Below the pieces are notes generated by a model. The model searched no databases. It was not told the DNA's origin and was given only the letters and a program-made list of their open reading frames with translations. Below are positions 31,789 through 42,622 of a DNA stretch of 64,000 nucleotides, piece after piece (positions within the stretch are counted from its first letter, which is position 1; every line of letters starts with the position of its first letter). The translations under genes and the position numbers were made by a program. The DNA lies in assembly GCA_009829735.1 (NCBI GenBank), contig CM020620.1, positions 4,146,299-4,210,298 on the forward strand. Direction: 5' to 3'. The DNA is from Pyropia yezoensis (taxonomy: Eukaryota > Rhodophyta > Bangiophyceae > Bangiales > Bangiaceae).

Positions 31789-33662
31789 GAGTCAGCGTCG
31801 GAAAATCACGAATTTCGTTAAAAAATCACAGCGTGCATTTACCAGATCGCCGCTCCGACTCATCCATGCGCTTTCCTTATTCCCTCCTCCTGGCAACTAT
31901 AAAGGCGGCCAACGTACTGAACCAGATGGAGAAGCTCCGGAAGGATGTTGGGACCCTAAAGAGCGCCTTTGACGCTATTTCGCGGGACACCGGGGTCTCT
32001 GTGCCCGCTCTCCGGGTGGCCTACTACCGTTCCCACCCCCACAACCCCGGCGCCTACGGCAACGCCACCCTCTCGGCGGAGGAGGACGCGACGCTGGTGG
32101 CGCTTGCACAGGCGTTCAGCATGAACAACATGCCGCTCTCCAACACGCAGGTGCGCCAACTCGTGCAGCGGAGCGGGGGACTGAGCTGTCCGCGTCTTGG
32201 CTGCGGAGGTGGGTCAATCGAAAAAATGGGACAGCTGACCCGCAGAGCGTGCAAAGCATTTTCCGACAAGCGGGCGAGCCCGCGAGTGACGCAGTCTGTT
32301 GAAGAATTCTGCATGGAGTTGGAAGATTTGCTGGAGCACCACCACTTCAACGCTGGGGGCATTATGAACTACGACGAGACGCCGATCGTCAACAAGGGCG
32401 GTCGTATGGGCACCCAAAGGGTCGAATCGGCGGAAAAAGAGCGGGCCAACGCCCTGTTAATGCGCCACAGTACCGTGGCGTCGCTCCTCGCTTTTGGCGC
32501 GGCAAAAGGCTCGGAGTTTTTGAGCGTCTACGTCATGAAGGCCAAGATTGAGGAGGGCCAGGCCGCGGACATCAACTTTGAGCTTCACTCCGCCCCGAGG
32601 AAGAGCCGGCGGGAGTGGCCGAGGTTCTCCTGTTTGATGGAGACGAGCTTCCTTGACGGCGACACTCTTGCCCAGGTGGTAGACCTGGTGGCGACGGAAT
32701 GGGCCGTGCGCAACTTGTCCACCAACCTGCTGCTATTTGGGGACCGCTTTAGCGCCCATGTGCGCCCAGATACCCTTTTAAAGGCCCGTCAAATGTACCT
32801 CTTCTTCCTACCCCCCAACAATTCCCATTTCCTGCAGCCCATCGACGCGTCCCCATTTTCGACGTTTCACGACCTTGTACGCCGGTCCAACGAGCAGCTG
32901 GTGATAGAGGGTAAGCTCGTCAGTATTGATACCCGGGACGCCTTGCTGGTCTCAGCTTTTACTGCTGAGCGCAAGGCCTTCCTCCTCCGCATTGTACGCG
33001 AGTCATTTTCGACTACGTGCCTGTACCCGTTCAACACAGACAAGGTTTTGGCGCGCAAGGAAAAACCTCGGCACGGCGACTGCAGGGGCGACTGCCATGC
33101 ACCAGATGCGAGCGACGGCGTCGGAGGTCATCCAGGCGTCACGAGAGAGGAAAGAAGCAGCCGCCGGGGCTGTGAGGACTGGAAAAGCTGCAGTACAGCG
33201 GGATATTGTGCACTCCCCGGCAGCTCTCCTCGCCCAAGACAAGCAGCGCACGGCGGACCGGCTCCAGAAAGAGAAAGAAGTTGCGGAAAGAGCCATTGGG
33301 CGCGTCCAACGACGGGAGAAGAAGGCTAAGAAGAGGTCCGAGGATGCGGCGGCTCGCGTGGGGCGCATTTGATGTGTGTGTGAGAAGAAAAAGCACAGGG
33401 GGAAGGGAGGGGTGGGTCGTCTGTGAGTGTGCCCTCTTCCGGCAGTGCCCTGCCTGCAAGGGCAGCGCAAGTGCAGTCGAGGCCCTCACAGGGCGTCGTG
33501 GTGGGTGTGATGTATCGAGTGCTTCTGTTCCCGCGTAGTTTTGTTGCCACACACGGCCCCTGCGCTTTTATTCTTCTTATTCTTGTTTCCTCGTCGCGCG
33601 ATTCCTCCGATCTGTGAATCTGATTTTCCGACGCAATTTTTGTGATTTTCCGACGCTGACTC
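31789..33662 (+). mobile_element. Pogo/Tigger-like DNA transposon, 1874 bp
   Basis: Terminal inverted repeats GAGTCAGCGTCGGAAAATCA occur at 31789 and, inverted, at 33662; 21 of 22 bp match. ACG lies directly outside both ends, a possible 3-bp target duplication. The interval is filled by one transposase gene. A second copy of the GATTTTCCGACGC core lies inside the right end at about 33622. Confidence 0.85.
31866..33372 (+). pseudogene. DDE transposase of the pogo/jerky group, frameshifted near the end
   Basis: The main frame (31866 to about 33060) carries the three catalytic acidic positions of a pogo-type DDE_1 transposase: MNYDETPIV, LLLFGDRFSAH and LPPNNSHFLQPIDASPF. An N-terminal helical DNA-binding region precedes them (VSVPALRVAYYRS, LSNTQVRQLVQRSGG). 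After KEKPR the proper C-terminus lies one frame over. ATASEVIQASRERKEAAAGA leads to a long Arg/Lys/Glu-rich coiled coil ending RVGRI and a stop at 33370-33372. A single indel between about 33060 and 33100, real or a sequencing error, is enough to explain this. The catalytic core is otherwise uninterrupted, so the copy may be recent. Confidence 0.8.
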
Positions 33663-34151
33663 ACGCCAGCGCACACGCTCGCCCGCGCTGCAAAAGCCAC
33701 ACCAACGCGGATCTGGTTACTGTGGGCGTGGCTTGCACTGTACCACGACGCGCTGACTGGGTGAAGGCCGCCGACGGCCGCGCAACCGTGTGCAACACCC
33801 GCCAACAATTTTCCAACACAAACTCGGTGCGGTATGGAAACGAGTTACAGTGATGCACGATACCCCAATATATTAACAGTCGACCAAGTCTTGTCAGGTC
33901 CCCGTTGCACGGGCCGCGCTCAATTGACGCGCGGTCGCCGGCGTCCCCCGCGGCGCACGCCCCATCCCCTTCGCCGGCATCCACGCCCCCCGAACCGCCC
34001 CGCCCCGCGCTTGCTAGGTGGGCGCCCTCCCCCGCCGCCGCAGCGGGTGCTTCTTCCCTCCCTGTCTGCATCCCACCTCTGCCTTGGCTTCTTCCCCACC
34101 CTTGTTCCCTCCTACCACCCTCTCCCCCCCCCTCCCCCCCCGCCGTCCACC
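33663..34151. other. No gene recognised
   Basis: Flank of the DNA transposon; the second half is a pyrimidine-rich stretch leading to the ATG at 34152. Confidence 0.4.
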
Positions 34152-34544
34152 ATGTCCGCCTCTTTCCCCTGGGCGCTGAAGCGCAAGGCAAAGCTCCTCC
34201 GCCCGAGCCATGCGCCACCTGCCCCCACCGAGGCCGGCGCTGCCTCGCCGCCAATTAGGCCGCGGCTGCCGTGGCCGCCGCGGCCGCAGCCCCTGCCGGC
34301 GGGAAACGGGTGGCCGGGCAGCGACGGCGACGGCGACGGGGGCGGCGACGGCTCGGCGCGCAACGGCGCCGCCGCTGCCGGTGGGGCGGAGAGGCGCTGC
34401 CGCCGCCGCAACCCGACGCAGGTGGCTCAGGCGCCGTGGCCCGGCGTGGCGGCGGCGGCGGCGGCGGTGTGCAAGGATTTTTTTCCTAATCTCATGCCTC
34501 ATACCTACGGGATAATATCGAAGACCTCTCCTTCCAGATCGTGA
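34152..34544 (+). CDS. Possible first exon of an unknown protein, cut by repeat R1
   Basis: CACCATGTCC is a good start context after a pyrimidine-rich leader. The frame reads MSASFPWALKRKAKLLRPSH and then Pro/Ala/Gly-rich sequence with RRCRRRNPTQVAQAPWPG. It runs into repeat R1 copy C a few bases later. No family is recognised, and composition alone could keep this frame open. Confidence 0.2.
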   Translation: MSASFPWALKRKAKLLRPSHAPPAPTEAGAASPPIRPRLPWPPRPQPLPAGNGWPGSDGDGDGGGDGSARNGAAAAGGAERRCRRRNPTQVAQAPWPGVAAAAAAVCKDFFPNLMPHTYGIISKTSPSRS

Positions 34545-34556
34545 AGCCCACTCACA

Positions 34557-35234
34557 CCGGGGGGGGCCTCAACATACTCTTGTTGGAACCCTTGACTTTG
34601 AACAGCAATCCGGTGTAAAGGTTGGGGAAAGGGATGGGGTTGTAACGGTGTGGGTTCAGGGAAAGGTGATGGGGAAGCAATGGTGACGGGAGTGGGGAAG
34701 AGGGTGGCGTGACGTCGGTGATGGTTGGTGAGTGGTACAATGGGAAAGAAATTCTTTGTCTTTCACTGTGGTTTGCCTCTTCCCCTCCACACCGAAGCGC
34801 CCACTGGCACACTTTATATACCCACACCGGAGCACCGAAGGTGCCCCCTAAGCCTGCGATTCCCCGTCGTGCCGCAGTGCGGCCAGACGGCTCAAAAACA
34901 ACGCAAGAGCGAGCGCACACAATGTGTGGCTCCAAAGCATTCCAGACGAGGTGTCTTGCAACAGATACAAAATCTACATACGTCCACATATCCTGAACTG
35001 CGGCCCGAATCACCCGATGACCGGCGGGTCGAAGATGTGACCGGCGGTTATCGTGCAGCCGTTCCAGAGCGGTCCGTTAATACTGGACCCTCCAGTTACC
35101 ACCCGATGTTTGTAGACACTAACGGGCGTCCACGCGATTACGTGGGGACGCTCAAATCCTCTAATTAGATAATGAGGACCTGTAAGGAGATGTCCCAATC
35201 TCAGGCTCTCAGGTTGTACTTGGGACGAGTCCTT
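34557..35234 (-). repeat. Dispersed repeat R1, copy C
   Basis: The third copy, same orientation. On the minus strand it has GGTATATAAAGTGTG, a canonical TATA box that is degenerate in copies A and B. This supports R1 being an LTR transcribed leftward. Confidence 0.75.
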
Positions 35235-36736
35235 GCACAGATCTTTCCGAACCAAATACTGGCAACATGGATCATTTCCTTGTGGTGTGGGGCCTGACGC
35301 GGTGTACCTTTCAGACTCAAGATGGGTCTGCCGCTGTCTCACGGTGTCCTCCGGCCGCACGACAGCGGCCAACGAAAGCCCATTATGGCCTGTTGAAAGG
35401 CGGCACCGTCAGCACCCATGACGAGCCACATCCGCCGCAGCTGGCGAGTCCCTTAGACTGTTTGTGGCAGAACTGATCCCACGCAGGGGGCAGGTCGCTC
35501 CACACGGGGGCGGGATACAGCTGGTCTGACCCGTTTCTCTCTTTGCTTTTGATCCCGAACTTTCCTAAGTCAGGGATATTTTGCTTGATAGTAAATCCAA
35601 CATGGATTTGAGGTTTTTCTGCATTTGATCGTCTTGATCTTGATTTTCGTTTGGCCAAGTGGGCAGGTGCTGGGGTAAGAGATTCTAAGTGGCGAGACTC
35701 TGAGGAGACCCTGGGCGGAAAAGCGGAGGGACAGCGCGGCTTGGCCTCGCTTCCCCGTCCCGACCAAGAAACTGTTGGCCCACACACCATCTTCTTGCTT
35801 CGTCGGGGGGGGATTGCCTCACAACAGAGATAACGTGTGCGCGACTTGCACTTCTTCCCGCTCCCCCGACACGGGAGGCAGCCCTTGTGCACCACCCCAA
35901 CTTGGGTGCTGTGTGCACGAGTGGTTTTTGCCACACAGTTCTCGCTGCAGCACAGCAGCGATGTGACTGGCTAGCCGGCTGGCCGATTCGGTCGACTCGA
36001 TCGAACCGTGTCTGCACGCCTCTCGGACCTTCGGACAGACTGGCGTCTTGGACCGGCTGGGGCGGCGCACTAGGCGCCGCACGCCGGACTCCGTTTGTTT
36101 GGAGCAAACTGGGGATGCACTCCTTCAATGCGCCCGCCCGCTCATGTTTTGTTCTGAAAGCTGTGCTTTGTTTTTGGGCCGTTTTGTGCCTACCGGTGGC
36201 GTGACGGGAAAAAAGTGTGCTTTAGGGCACTTCGGGTGCCTCGACGCGAGTATATAGTACGTGGGTGTCGGCGCAACCGGGGGAGACCGGAGTGGCAGCC
36301 GCTGACACAGACCAAAGACGACCTTCGTCCTCTGAAACCCCCTCGATCACCACCGACGTCGCGCCGTCCTCTTCCCCAGACTCACCACTGTCACCTTCTA
36401 GCCTCTTCTCCGAATTTTGTCGCCCTATTGGCTGGCACGGGTCGCTGACACCCATCACGAGTACGCTGAGGGCTGCTCAAGTGTGGGTGGTTTCTCACAT
36501 GTGGTAGCTTCAGATCATTCGACTTTCTACCTGGCGGTGACTTGGAATTGCTTTTTTGATTTGGCTCTCCCCGCGATTGTACATTCGTGTTGCCCCCTGC
36601 GTTCGGCTTACCACGGGCGTTGTAATACGAACGTAGCGGACTCCACGAATCACACCAAACGAACAATTTCCTGACACAACCCTTGTAGTTTTGTTCACGG
36701 AGTCTTTCTTTTGGTCAACCGATTGTTCAATCCCAG
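35235..36736. other. No gene recognised
   Basis: Frames on both strands lack motifs. From about 36560 the sequence is conserved (inverted) with DNA upstream of the zinc-finger gene at 15632-16213, so this part is probably the 5' region or intron of the second zinc-finger copy. Confidence 0.45.
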
Positions 36737-37510
36737 TGAGATCCAAATCAGATTCGAAATACTCTTCGTCGGCACTGGCGGCCGGCCCGACAACCTCAGC
36801 GGCCTCGGCGAGCGACACGGGGTCCACGTCACGTGGAACCTTCCCCGTGCGCGCACGCCCTCGACGGCCCGCGCACCCCCGACGGCCCGCGCACCCACGA
36901 TGGTCCGCGTGCCCCCGACGGCCCGTGGCGCCTTCACAGCCCAGGGTCCGTCGGCACGCGGCCCCCTGTCGGCACGCGGCCCCCCGCAGGCACGAGTCCG
37001 CCGGAGGGCACACATCCCCCCAGCGGGCGCCTTCTCCATCCCTACCCCGGCGGTCCCAGTCTGCCTTTCCTCGCTGGGCCGGGCCGCCCCCAAGCCCTTC
37101 CCCTCGGGCAATGGCAAAAGCCCTGTCACCAAGGATACGGCAGATCGCGTCAGCCGTCGCCAGCTACTGCCCCATCAAGAATCGGGGTGCCGTGACACTG
37201 CCCCGCCGCCGCCGGTGATTGGTCACATTTAGCCAACCACCGCGCACGCGGTTGGGGAGCGTGAGCAACGCCAAATTTCCAAGAGCCACCGTGAGGCGCA
37301 AGAGAAATTACTCTGCAAACCGTGCGGTGTGCGGTGCAACAGCCTCACTGTGCTGCGTGATCACCGTAGATCCCATCGCCACCGTTTCATAAATAACCGC
37401 CCGGAAACTCTTCCCCGTTGCGAACCCTGCGGTCGCGATTGAGTCGGTGGAACAATTCGAGCGGCACACAAGTGGCAAGGATTATCACCGCACACCGGCG
37501 CGCCGCACCG
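36737..37510 (+). pseudogene. C2H2 zinc-finger protein, copy 2, degraded
   Basis: After a CAATCCCAG acceptor-like sequence the frame reads RSKSDSKYSSSALAAGPT, matching SSKSGSEYSPSALAAAPS of copy 1. An 18-bp minisatellite (CGACGGCCCGCGCACCCC type, about four units) expands a Pro/Arg-rich region. In another frame PVIGHI is followed by a TAG where copy 1 has Lys. Then comes LLCKPCGVRCNSLTVLRDH, CEPCGRD, a TGA and, one frame over, EQFERHTSGKDYHR. Two stops and at least two shifts make it a pseudogene. Confidence 0.7.
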
Positions 37511-38669
37511 ATTGACGCCTGTTGACACACCCCTGGATCTGACCTAGGATTAAAGATGGTCTCTGACGCGTCAAAACTGGTAATTACGGCGTCATGACGC
37601 CTGACGCCCCAAAGAGGGCAAATGTACGGTATTACGGTCAGGCGTCATGAAGGCGTAGATGACGCCCAAAATGCACTCGAGTGTGCGCTTCTGTTGCCCA
37701 GCTCGGGCCCCCAAATCACACGGGAACAGCCCATCAGGGCCTCCTTGCCTGCCAGATTGTCTGAAATGCAGTCGACCGGCGTTCTCCCACTGTGCTGCGC
37801 TGTGCCGCGCTTCCCTACACCCGCCCCCCCTGTGAGCAGCCACCCCACATCCTTTTCATTTTTGCCCTTACTACCCCTGTCGAGGGCGCCCCCCATGGCA
37901 AGCGCGCCACCGGGTGCGGACACCGTCCCTGCTGCTGGCGGCTCGCCGGCGTCGTCGAGCCGCACCCCGGCCTACCAGTTTCAGCCGCCTTGGTGGTGGC
38001 CAGGAGAGGGGACGACAAGGGTAAAGGGGGAGCGGGGTGGGAATGCAGGGGGGGCGGCGCAGAGAAGAATGCTCACATGGAAAAGAGCTGTTCGCGCACA
38101 CTCTCTGCGAGCGGGGAGGTGGTACATGTGCGCGGGGGAGGTGGTGTGTTCACGGGTGGCAAACCACCAGAGACCGAGGGGGGTGGTCGCCGGCGCGGCC
38201 TCTTTGCCCGTGTGCTTACATAGAAGTAGCCTATGCTGTCAGCACTGCAATATGCCTGCCGTCATCCTGTTCCAGCACTGACCCGTCGTGACGGGTATAA
38301 GACGACCTCGGTAATTCTCCGCTCTGACAGGTACCACCTCTCCCTAGGAGCCCGACTTTCCCCCATTGATCCCCTCGCTTGGAATTCCGACACGGCTCGA
38401 CTCGGGCCCGTGCATGGGCGCTTCTGAATAATCCGTTGCTGTGATTGCAGCCTAATTTCTTGTGCTTCTCGAAGAAGTGCTGTATTGCTGATATCCCAAT
38501 TTTGGCCGATCCGGACAAGAACAAGAACAACAGTGGGAGTTACACTTTCAAAAACAACTGTGCATTTTCACGAGATAAGTGCTATGTACTCTGCTTTTCA
38601 GGAAGTTTCCCGTGTACAATTGACCGAAAGATATTCGAGACGGATGGCGATTGATCGACGACGGTCTGA
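37511..38669. other. No gene recognised
   Basis: A 14-bp palindrome GGCGTCATGACGCC (37588-37601) and further GTCAGGCGTCATGA copies lie at the left. An ATG at 37895 opens a short Pro/Ala-rich frame ending PWWWPG, possibly a leader exon, but nothing downstream supports it. Confidence 0.35.
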
Positions 38670-39840
38670 ATGACGGCCATTGCCGTCGCTGGCGCCGGAC
38701 TCGTCGCCGGGCCACCTCGAGTCGCGCATAATCCTCGCCTCGGCGTCGACGACGTGCACCAGCTGTGCATCATGCCGGACGCCGACGCCTCCGACGCGTC
38801 CTCCGCTGGTTCATCCCAAGATGGTATGCCTGTGCACCCGTTCTTCTCTTTCTTGCCGTCGGCGTACGATGAAGCAGAGCGGGGCGGGATCAGTTGCAGG
38901 CGCCCCTGACGTGATATCTAACTGTCCACGAGCCCCTCACTGTCCAATTTTGTGCTCCTTCGTGCCTTGTGGTGCCATATGCTCCGTTCTTTCCTATTTT
39001 GTTCTGGCGGGGGCCACGCCAGGGCGCCAGTGCCAAGAGTGCCGCCTGGTGGGGCACGATGCCCGTCGCTGCCCTCTCTTGCATCCCGGCGATTACCTCT
39101 GTGGTTGCCTGGCGGCCACATGCATCGCCTGCATGGTTGCTTGCGCTCATTGCGGTGGGGAAGGGCACTCCGTGGACACGTTGGCAGCGCCCTTGAAACC
39201 TGGGCGTCCTGTGCGTTTTTCTTGTCCGAGCCACGATTCTGCGGCCATGCAGCAGCGTGTCGCGGCGGCGTTGGAGAAGTTGGCGCCGACGGTGCACCAG
39301 CGGAAGGAGCGCGCCAAGGTGGCTAAGCGCCGCTTGGGGGACATTGTCCCCCAAGCTGGAGGACATTTGAGGGCTCACTTGACACAGTCCGTTGTGGTCG
39401 ATAGAGCCGGCCTCTGGGGCGCCGCCGCCTCCGTTCACGTCCGCACTGCGGCTGATGTGGCTGCTGATCTCCAGGACCAAGGATTGAGCTGATCAGTCGC
39501 GTGCTCTTTGGGAGCGTTGGCTGCTGACAGCGCCGCTGCCGGTGCTGCTGGCCTATCCGAGCCGCCGCCGGGCCTTCCTGGAGCCATTGACGTGGCGGAG
39601 GAGCGTCAGACGGCGGCGGCCGCATTGGAGGACGCCCTGGCTGAGCGACCGTGGAATGCTGGTGGTGCGCGTGGTGCACTGCAGAGGCGGCTGCGGGTGG
39701 TTGGTGATCCCCAGACCTGTGTCACACTGCAGGAGGAGGTTCTCGGCTTCACCAACCCGTACTTTGACGCCACGCAAGAGCAGCTGAGGCGGGCGGCGAT
39801 GGGGAATATCCAAACACCGCAAGGGCCAGTAACTTTCAAG
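38670..39840 (+). pseudogene. Zinc-knuckle protein gene (copy Z1), interrupted
   Basis: Exon 1 is 38670-38823 (MTAIAVAGAGLVAG to GSSQD). A 199-bp GT-AG intron follows and exon 2 starts at 39023; the phases join exactly. Exon 2 opens with a CCHC knuckle CQECRLVGHDARRC, then Cys-rich sequence (CGCLAATCIACMVACAHC), a helical basic segment, TQSVVVDRAGL and GALAADSAAAGAA. A TGA at 39490-39492 stops the frame, but the same frame continues colinear with copy Z2, so it reads as a nonsense change. Exon 2 ends at a strong donor, TTTCAAG/GTAAGG. The next exon is not found; gypsy element III takes over. It may be a nucleic-acid-binding protein of unknown role. Confidence 0.55.
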
Positions 39841-39956
39841 GTAAGGGTTGCTCTGTCTGCTTTTGTTGGCCTGGACATGCTGTTCAATGGTTGCTCTATC
39901 ACGAGTCGGCAGCTCACGGTTGGGCAGGTGTGTGACGCCCCTGGGGGGATAAGGGG

Positions 39957-42444
39957 AGGGACAGGGGTTGCAGAGGGACTAGAGGTCCCTCAAGCCAGCA
40001 GGAGTGGGAGTACGGGCGGGCAACAGGCCACCCCGACTCAGTCGGGAGTTCATTCGGGTGACACTTCTGGTGTTGGTGGGCCGAAGTCCGGCCAGCGGGT
40101 GGTACACTCAACGGGAACGTCCCAAGGTGAGAGGACTGTCCTTGCGGGACCCACTCGGGTTGGAGCCAGCTTTGGCTTGGAGCCGTCGCCAACTAGGCTT
40201 TTGGAGGACGGCGGACCTCCGTTGGTCGGCGATGGGCTCGCGCCCCTGCCCCCGGTTGAGACCCCTGAGGATCGTGGTTACCCCTCAGGTGGACTCCCGG
40301 AGGCGGACCGAGACTCAATTGGAGTCGATAATCCAATCCTAGCGGAAACTGTCCGTCGGGAGGCGACCAATGTGTTGCGGCAGACTTTGCCGGACCTGGT
40401 GGTCACGATGACGAATACTATTCTGAATCAGATTGTGGCGAGTTTGCCAGATGGTCTCAAGGTCCAGACCGGATTGGGGCTTTCGAGCCCTCAGACGCAG
40501 GGGGAATCCCTCCCTACGCCTGTCTAGCGTCGCCACGAACTGGGGGCGACCCCTGTGACTCCCAACGAGGGAGCCACACCATTCTCGGTCGGGCATACGC
40601 CCTTTACGGGGGAGTTCCCCTCGGAAACGCCAGTGGCTCCACCAAGCTCGCCGCGGCCGACAACAGGCACTGCGGGTCAACTCACCCCATTGCCCCAGCG
40701 GCTTTTCCCTCAACGTGAGGTGCCGCCCAAGATACAGGTAGCCAACCCGGTCTACCAGAGGATCTTTGACTGTGAGACCTACGCGTTCCACAACAAGTCG
40801 GTGGCGTACGGTCCTATTCAAGCCCGAGCTACGGGCCGTGCCAAGAAGAATGCACTTCACTCTTTTGGGCACAAAGCGGAGTGGGATGACACTCTTTTCC
40901 TCCGTGTCTTTGAGTTTCTACGTCGTTTCACAAAAGCCTGTGACGACAATGCCATAAGTGAGGGCATGGCTTTCTATATGCTACAGGAGTTTACCAAGGG
41001 CGACCTACGGACAGAACTTATGTCCGTCATGCCCAGCTCTTCAAGTGAAGGTGCTGGTGAGGTGACGTCCTACTTGGAGCTCGTCAACTGGTTGTTGAGA
41101 GCCATGGTGGATGAAGTAGCGTTGGCTTCTCAAGTCGAGGAGTTTACGCAAGCTCATCAGAAAGAGACTGAGGACGAATTGTCCTTTGCGGAGCGGGTTC
41201 GTAAGCTCAACAATCTCAGTGGCTCTCTTCATCCACAAGCTGTGGTGAAGAGTCGGTTTGTGGAGGGACTCCATTGGTCAGTCCGTATGGAGATCCGGGA
41301 GCACAATACTGCCCGGGCGACGCTAGCCGAGTTGGCCAGGTCTGCCTACCGCAGAGGTGAGGCCGACCGCAATTTGCGGGAGGAGCAACGCCAGGAGCGT
41401 CAGTCCGAGTTGCCCAAAGAGCGAGAAGAGGCGCGCCAGGCCTGAGAGCTACGAGAGGCACGCCGAATCCGCAAGGATATGGTAGGAGCTGCCGTGGGTA
41501 CTTCCCAGGGTATTTCATCTACTTCCCAAGTCGGAAAGACTCCTTCGGGAACTGACCATCGGTGTTGGAACTGCAACTCCGATGGACGCTGGGCACATGA
41601 TTGCCCTATGTTGAGTAAACGCATTCAACAACTCGTTAAGAACGCGAGTAAGATGTCGGCTACGAACGAAGTACGCTCACGCCGCGCGGGTAGACCTCGA
41701 CCGGTAGTGGCGGTCACCTGTTGTCACTTGACCAGGGAGTAGGGTGGGTGTCCACGGTGAGGTGGTCAGGTGAGTAGAGCAGGTGTGGTTGAGTGCGAAG
41801 GTGCTTTTGTTGGTTGTCTCCCTCTTCCTCCTCGATCCGACCTACTCGACCCCGTATATGTACACGGGGCCGGCTCCCTCGCCGGCACTCACTCGCACTC
41901 GCCGGCACGCGCTCGCACTCACACTAGTACGCAAATCAATCTGACATTCGATCAAGCACAACACACAGCAGCAGCAGACATGGGGGTGCAACGAAGGCTT
42001 GTGACACGTGGTTGCCACGTGTCACACCCAACTTGGCCTTGTTGTTGCCCGGCGCTGGGGACCACCTTAGGACACAGAAATGAGGGTGCCACTTGGCGCG
42101 CTCTCAGACGCCCACGAGGCAGCCGATCTTGAAAATCCGCGTCGCCTGAAAGCGCGAAAACAGGCAACATTGAGAGCTACCAAGTGCCTTGGAGCGAATC
42201 CGTCCACGTGTCAGCCACGTGTGCGTAGAAGGCCCATTCTTGTCCACGTGTCGGCCACGTGTCTTGGTCACCTTGGCGATCAACGTCTTGTCCAGCAGCG
42301 GGGTGCCCTCGGCCAAACTCGGGAACAAGTGACAGTTCCATCATCACCACACCCTCGGCGGAGGGGGCGGACACGTCGTCCTCGGACTCGTCGACTTCCC
42401 CTTCGCCCTCAGATTCAGACGCCAAGTCGGCGGGAAACGAATGA
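39957..42444 (+). pseudogene. Gag of element III, two nonsense codons and a nested LTR
   Basis: One reading frame runs from about 39957 with in-frame TAG at 40525-40527 and TGA at 41443-41445. The capsid part has RVFEFLRRFTKACDDNAISE and YLELVNWLLRAM, colinear with element A gag. The knuckle CWNCNSDGRWAHDC lacks the His. The solo LTR 41719-42334 interrupts the tail, which resumes as ITTPSAEGADTSSSDSSTSP and ends AGNE-stop, like the GNE-stop of element A. Confidence 0.8.
41719..42334 (-). repeat. Solo copia-like LTR nested in element III gag
   Basis: Nearly the same sequence as 19423-20037, inverted. Ends are TGTTGTCACTTG and CAAGTGACA. No internal copia sequence or primer site follows on either side, so the element recombined to a solo LTR or was never complete. 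The adjoining five bases (TCACC and GTTCC) are not a clear target duplication. Confidence 0.8.
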
Positions 42445-42622
42445 CCGTTGAAGCTGACCGTCCTAAGCTCACAACGGCGGCCTCGGCCAAGTAGGTCAAG
42501 AGGACAAACCAACCCTGACGGATACTGCGCCGACCTAAGGGAGTCCGCCCACCTCGGGTAGGACTCCCAAGAACGTAAACCCACGTCGGGTCACCGCGTC
42601 GCTGACGGGTGAGAACTTCCAG

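Noticed and set aside
37588-37601. Perfect palindrome GGCGTCATGACGCC as an operator or transcription-factor site
   Set aside because: No adjacent gene could be supported, so a regulatory role cannot be argued.
42177-42584. Minus-strand frame over the nested LTR with an acidic Ser/Glu stretch
   Set aside because: The acidic stretch is the antisense of the element III gag tail, and the rest is the LTR.
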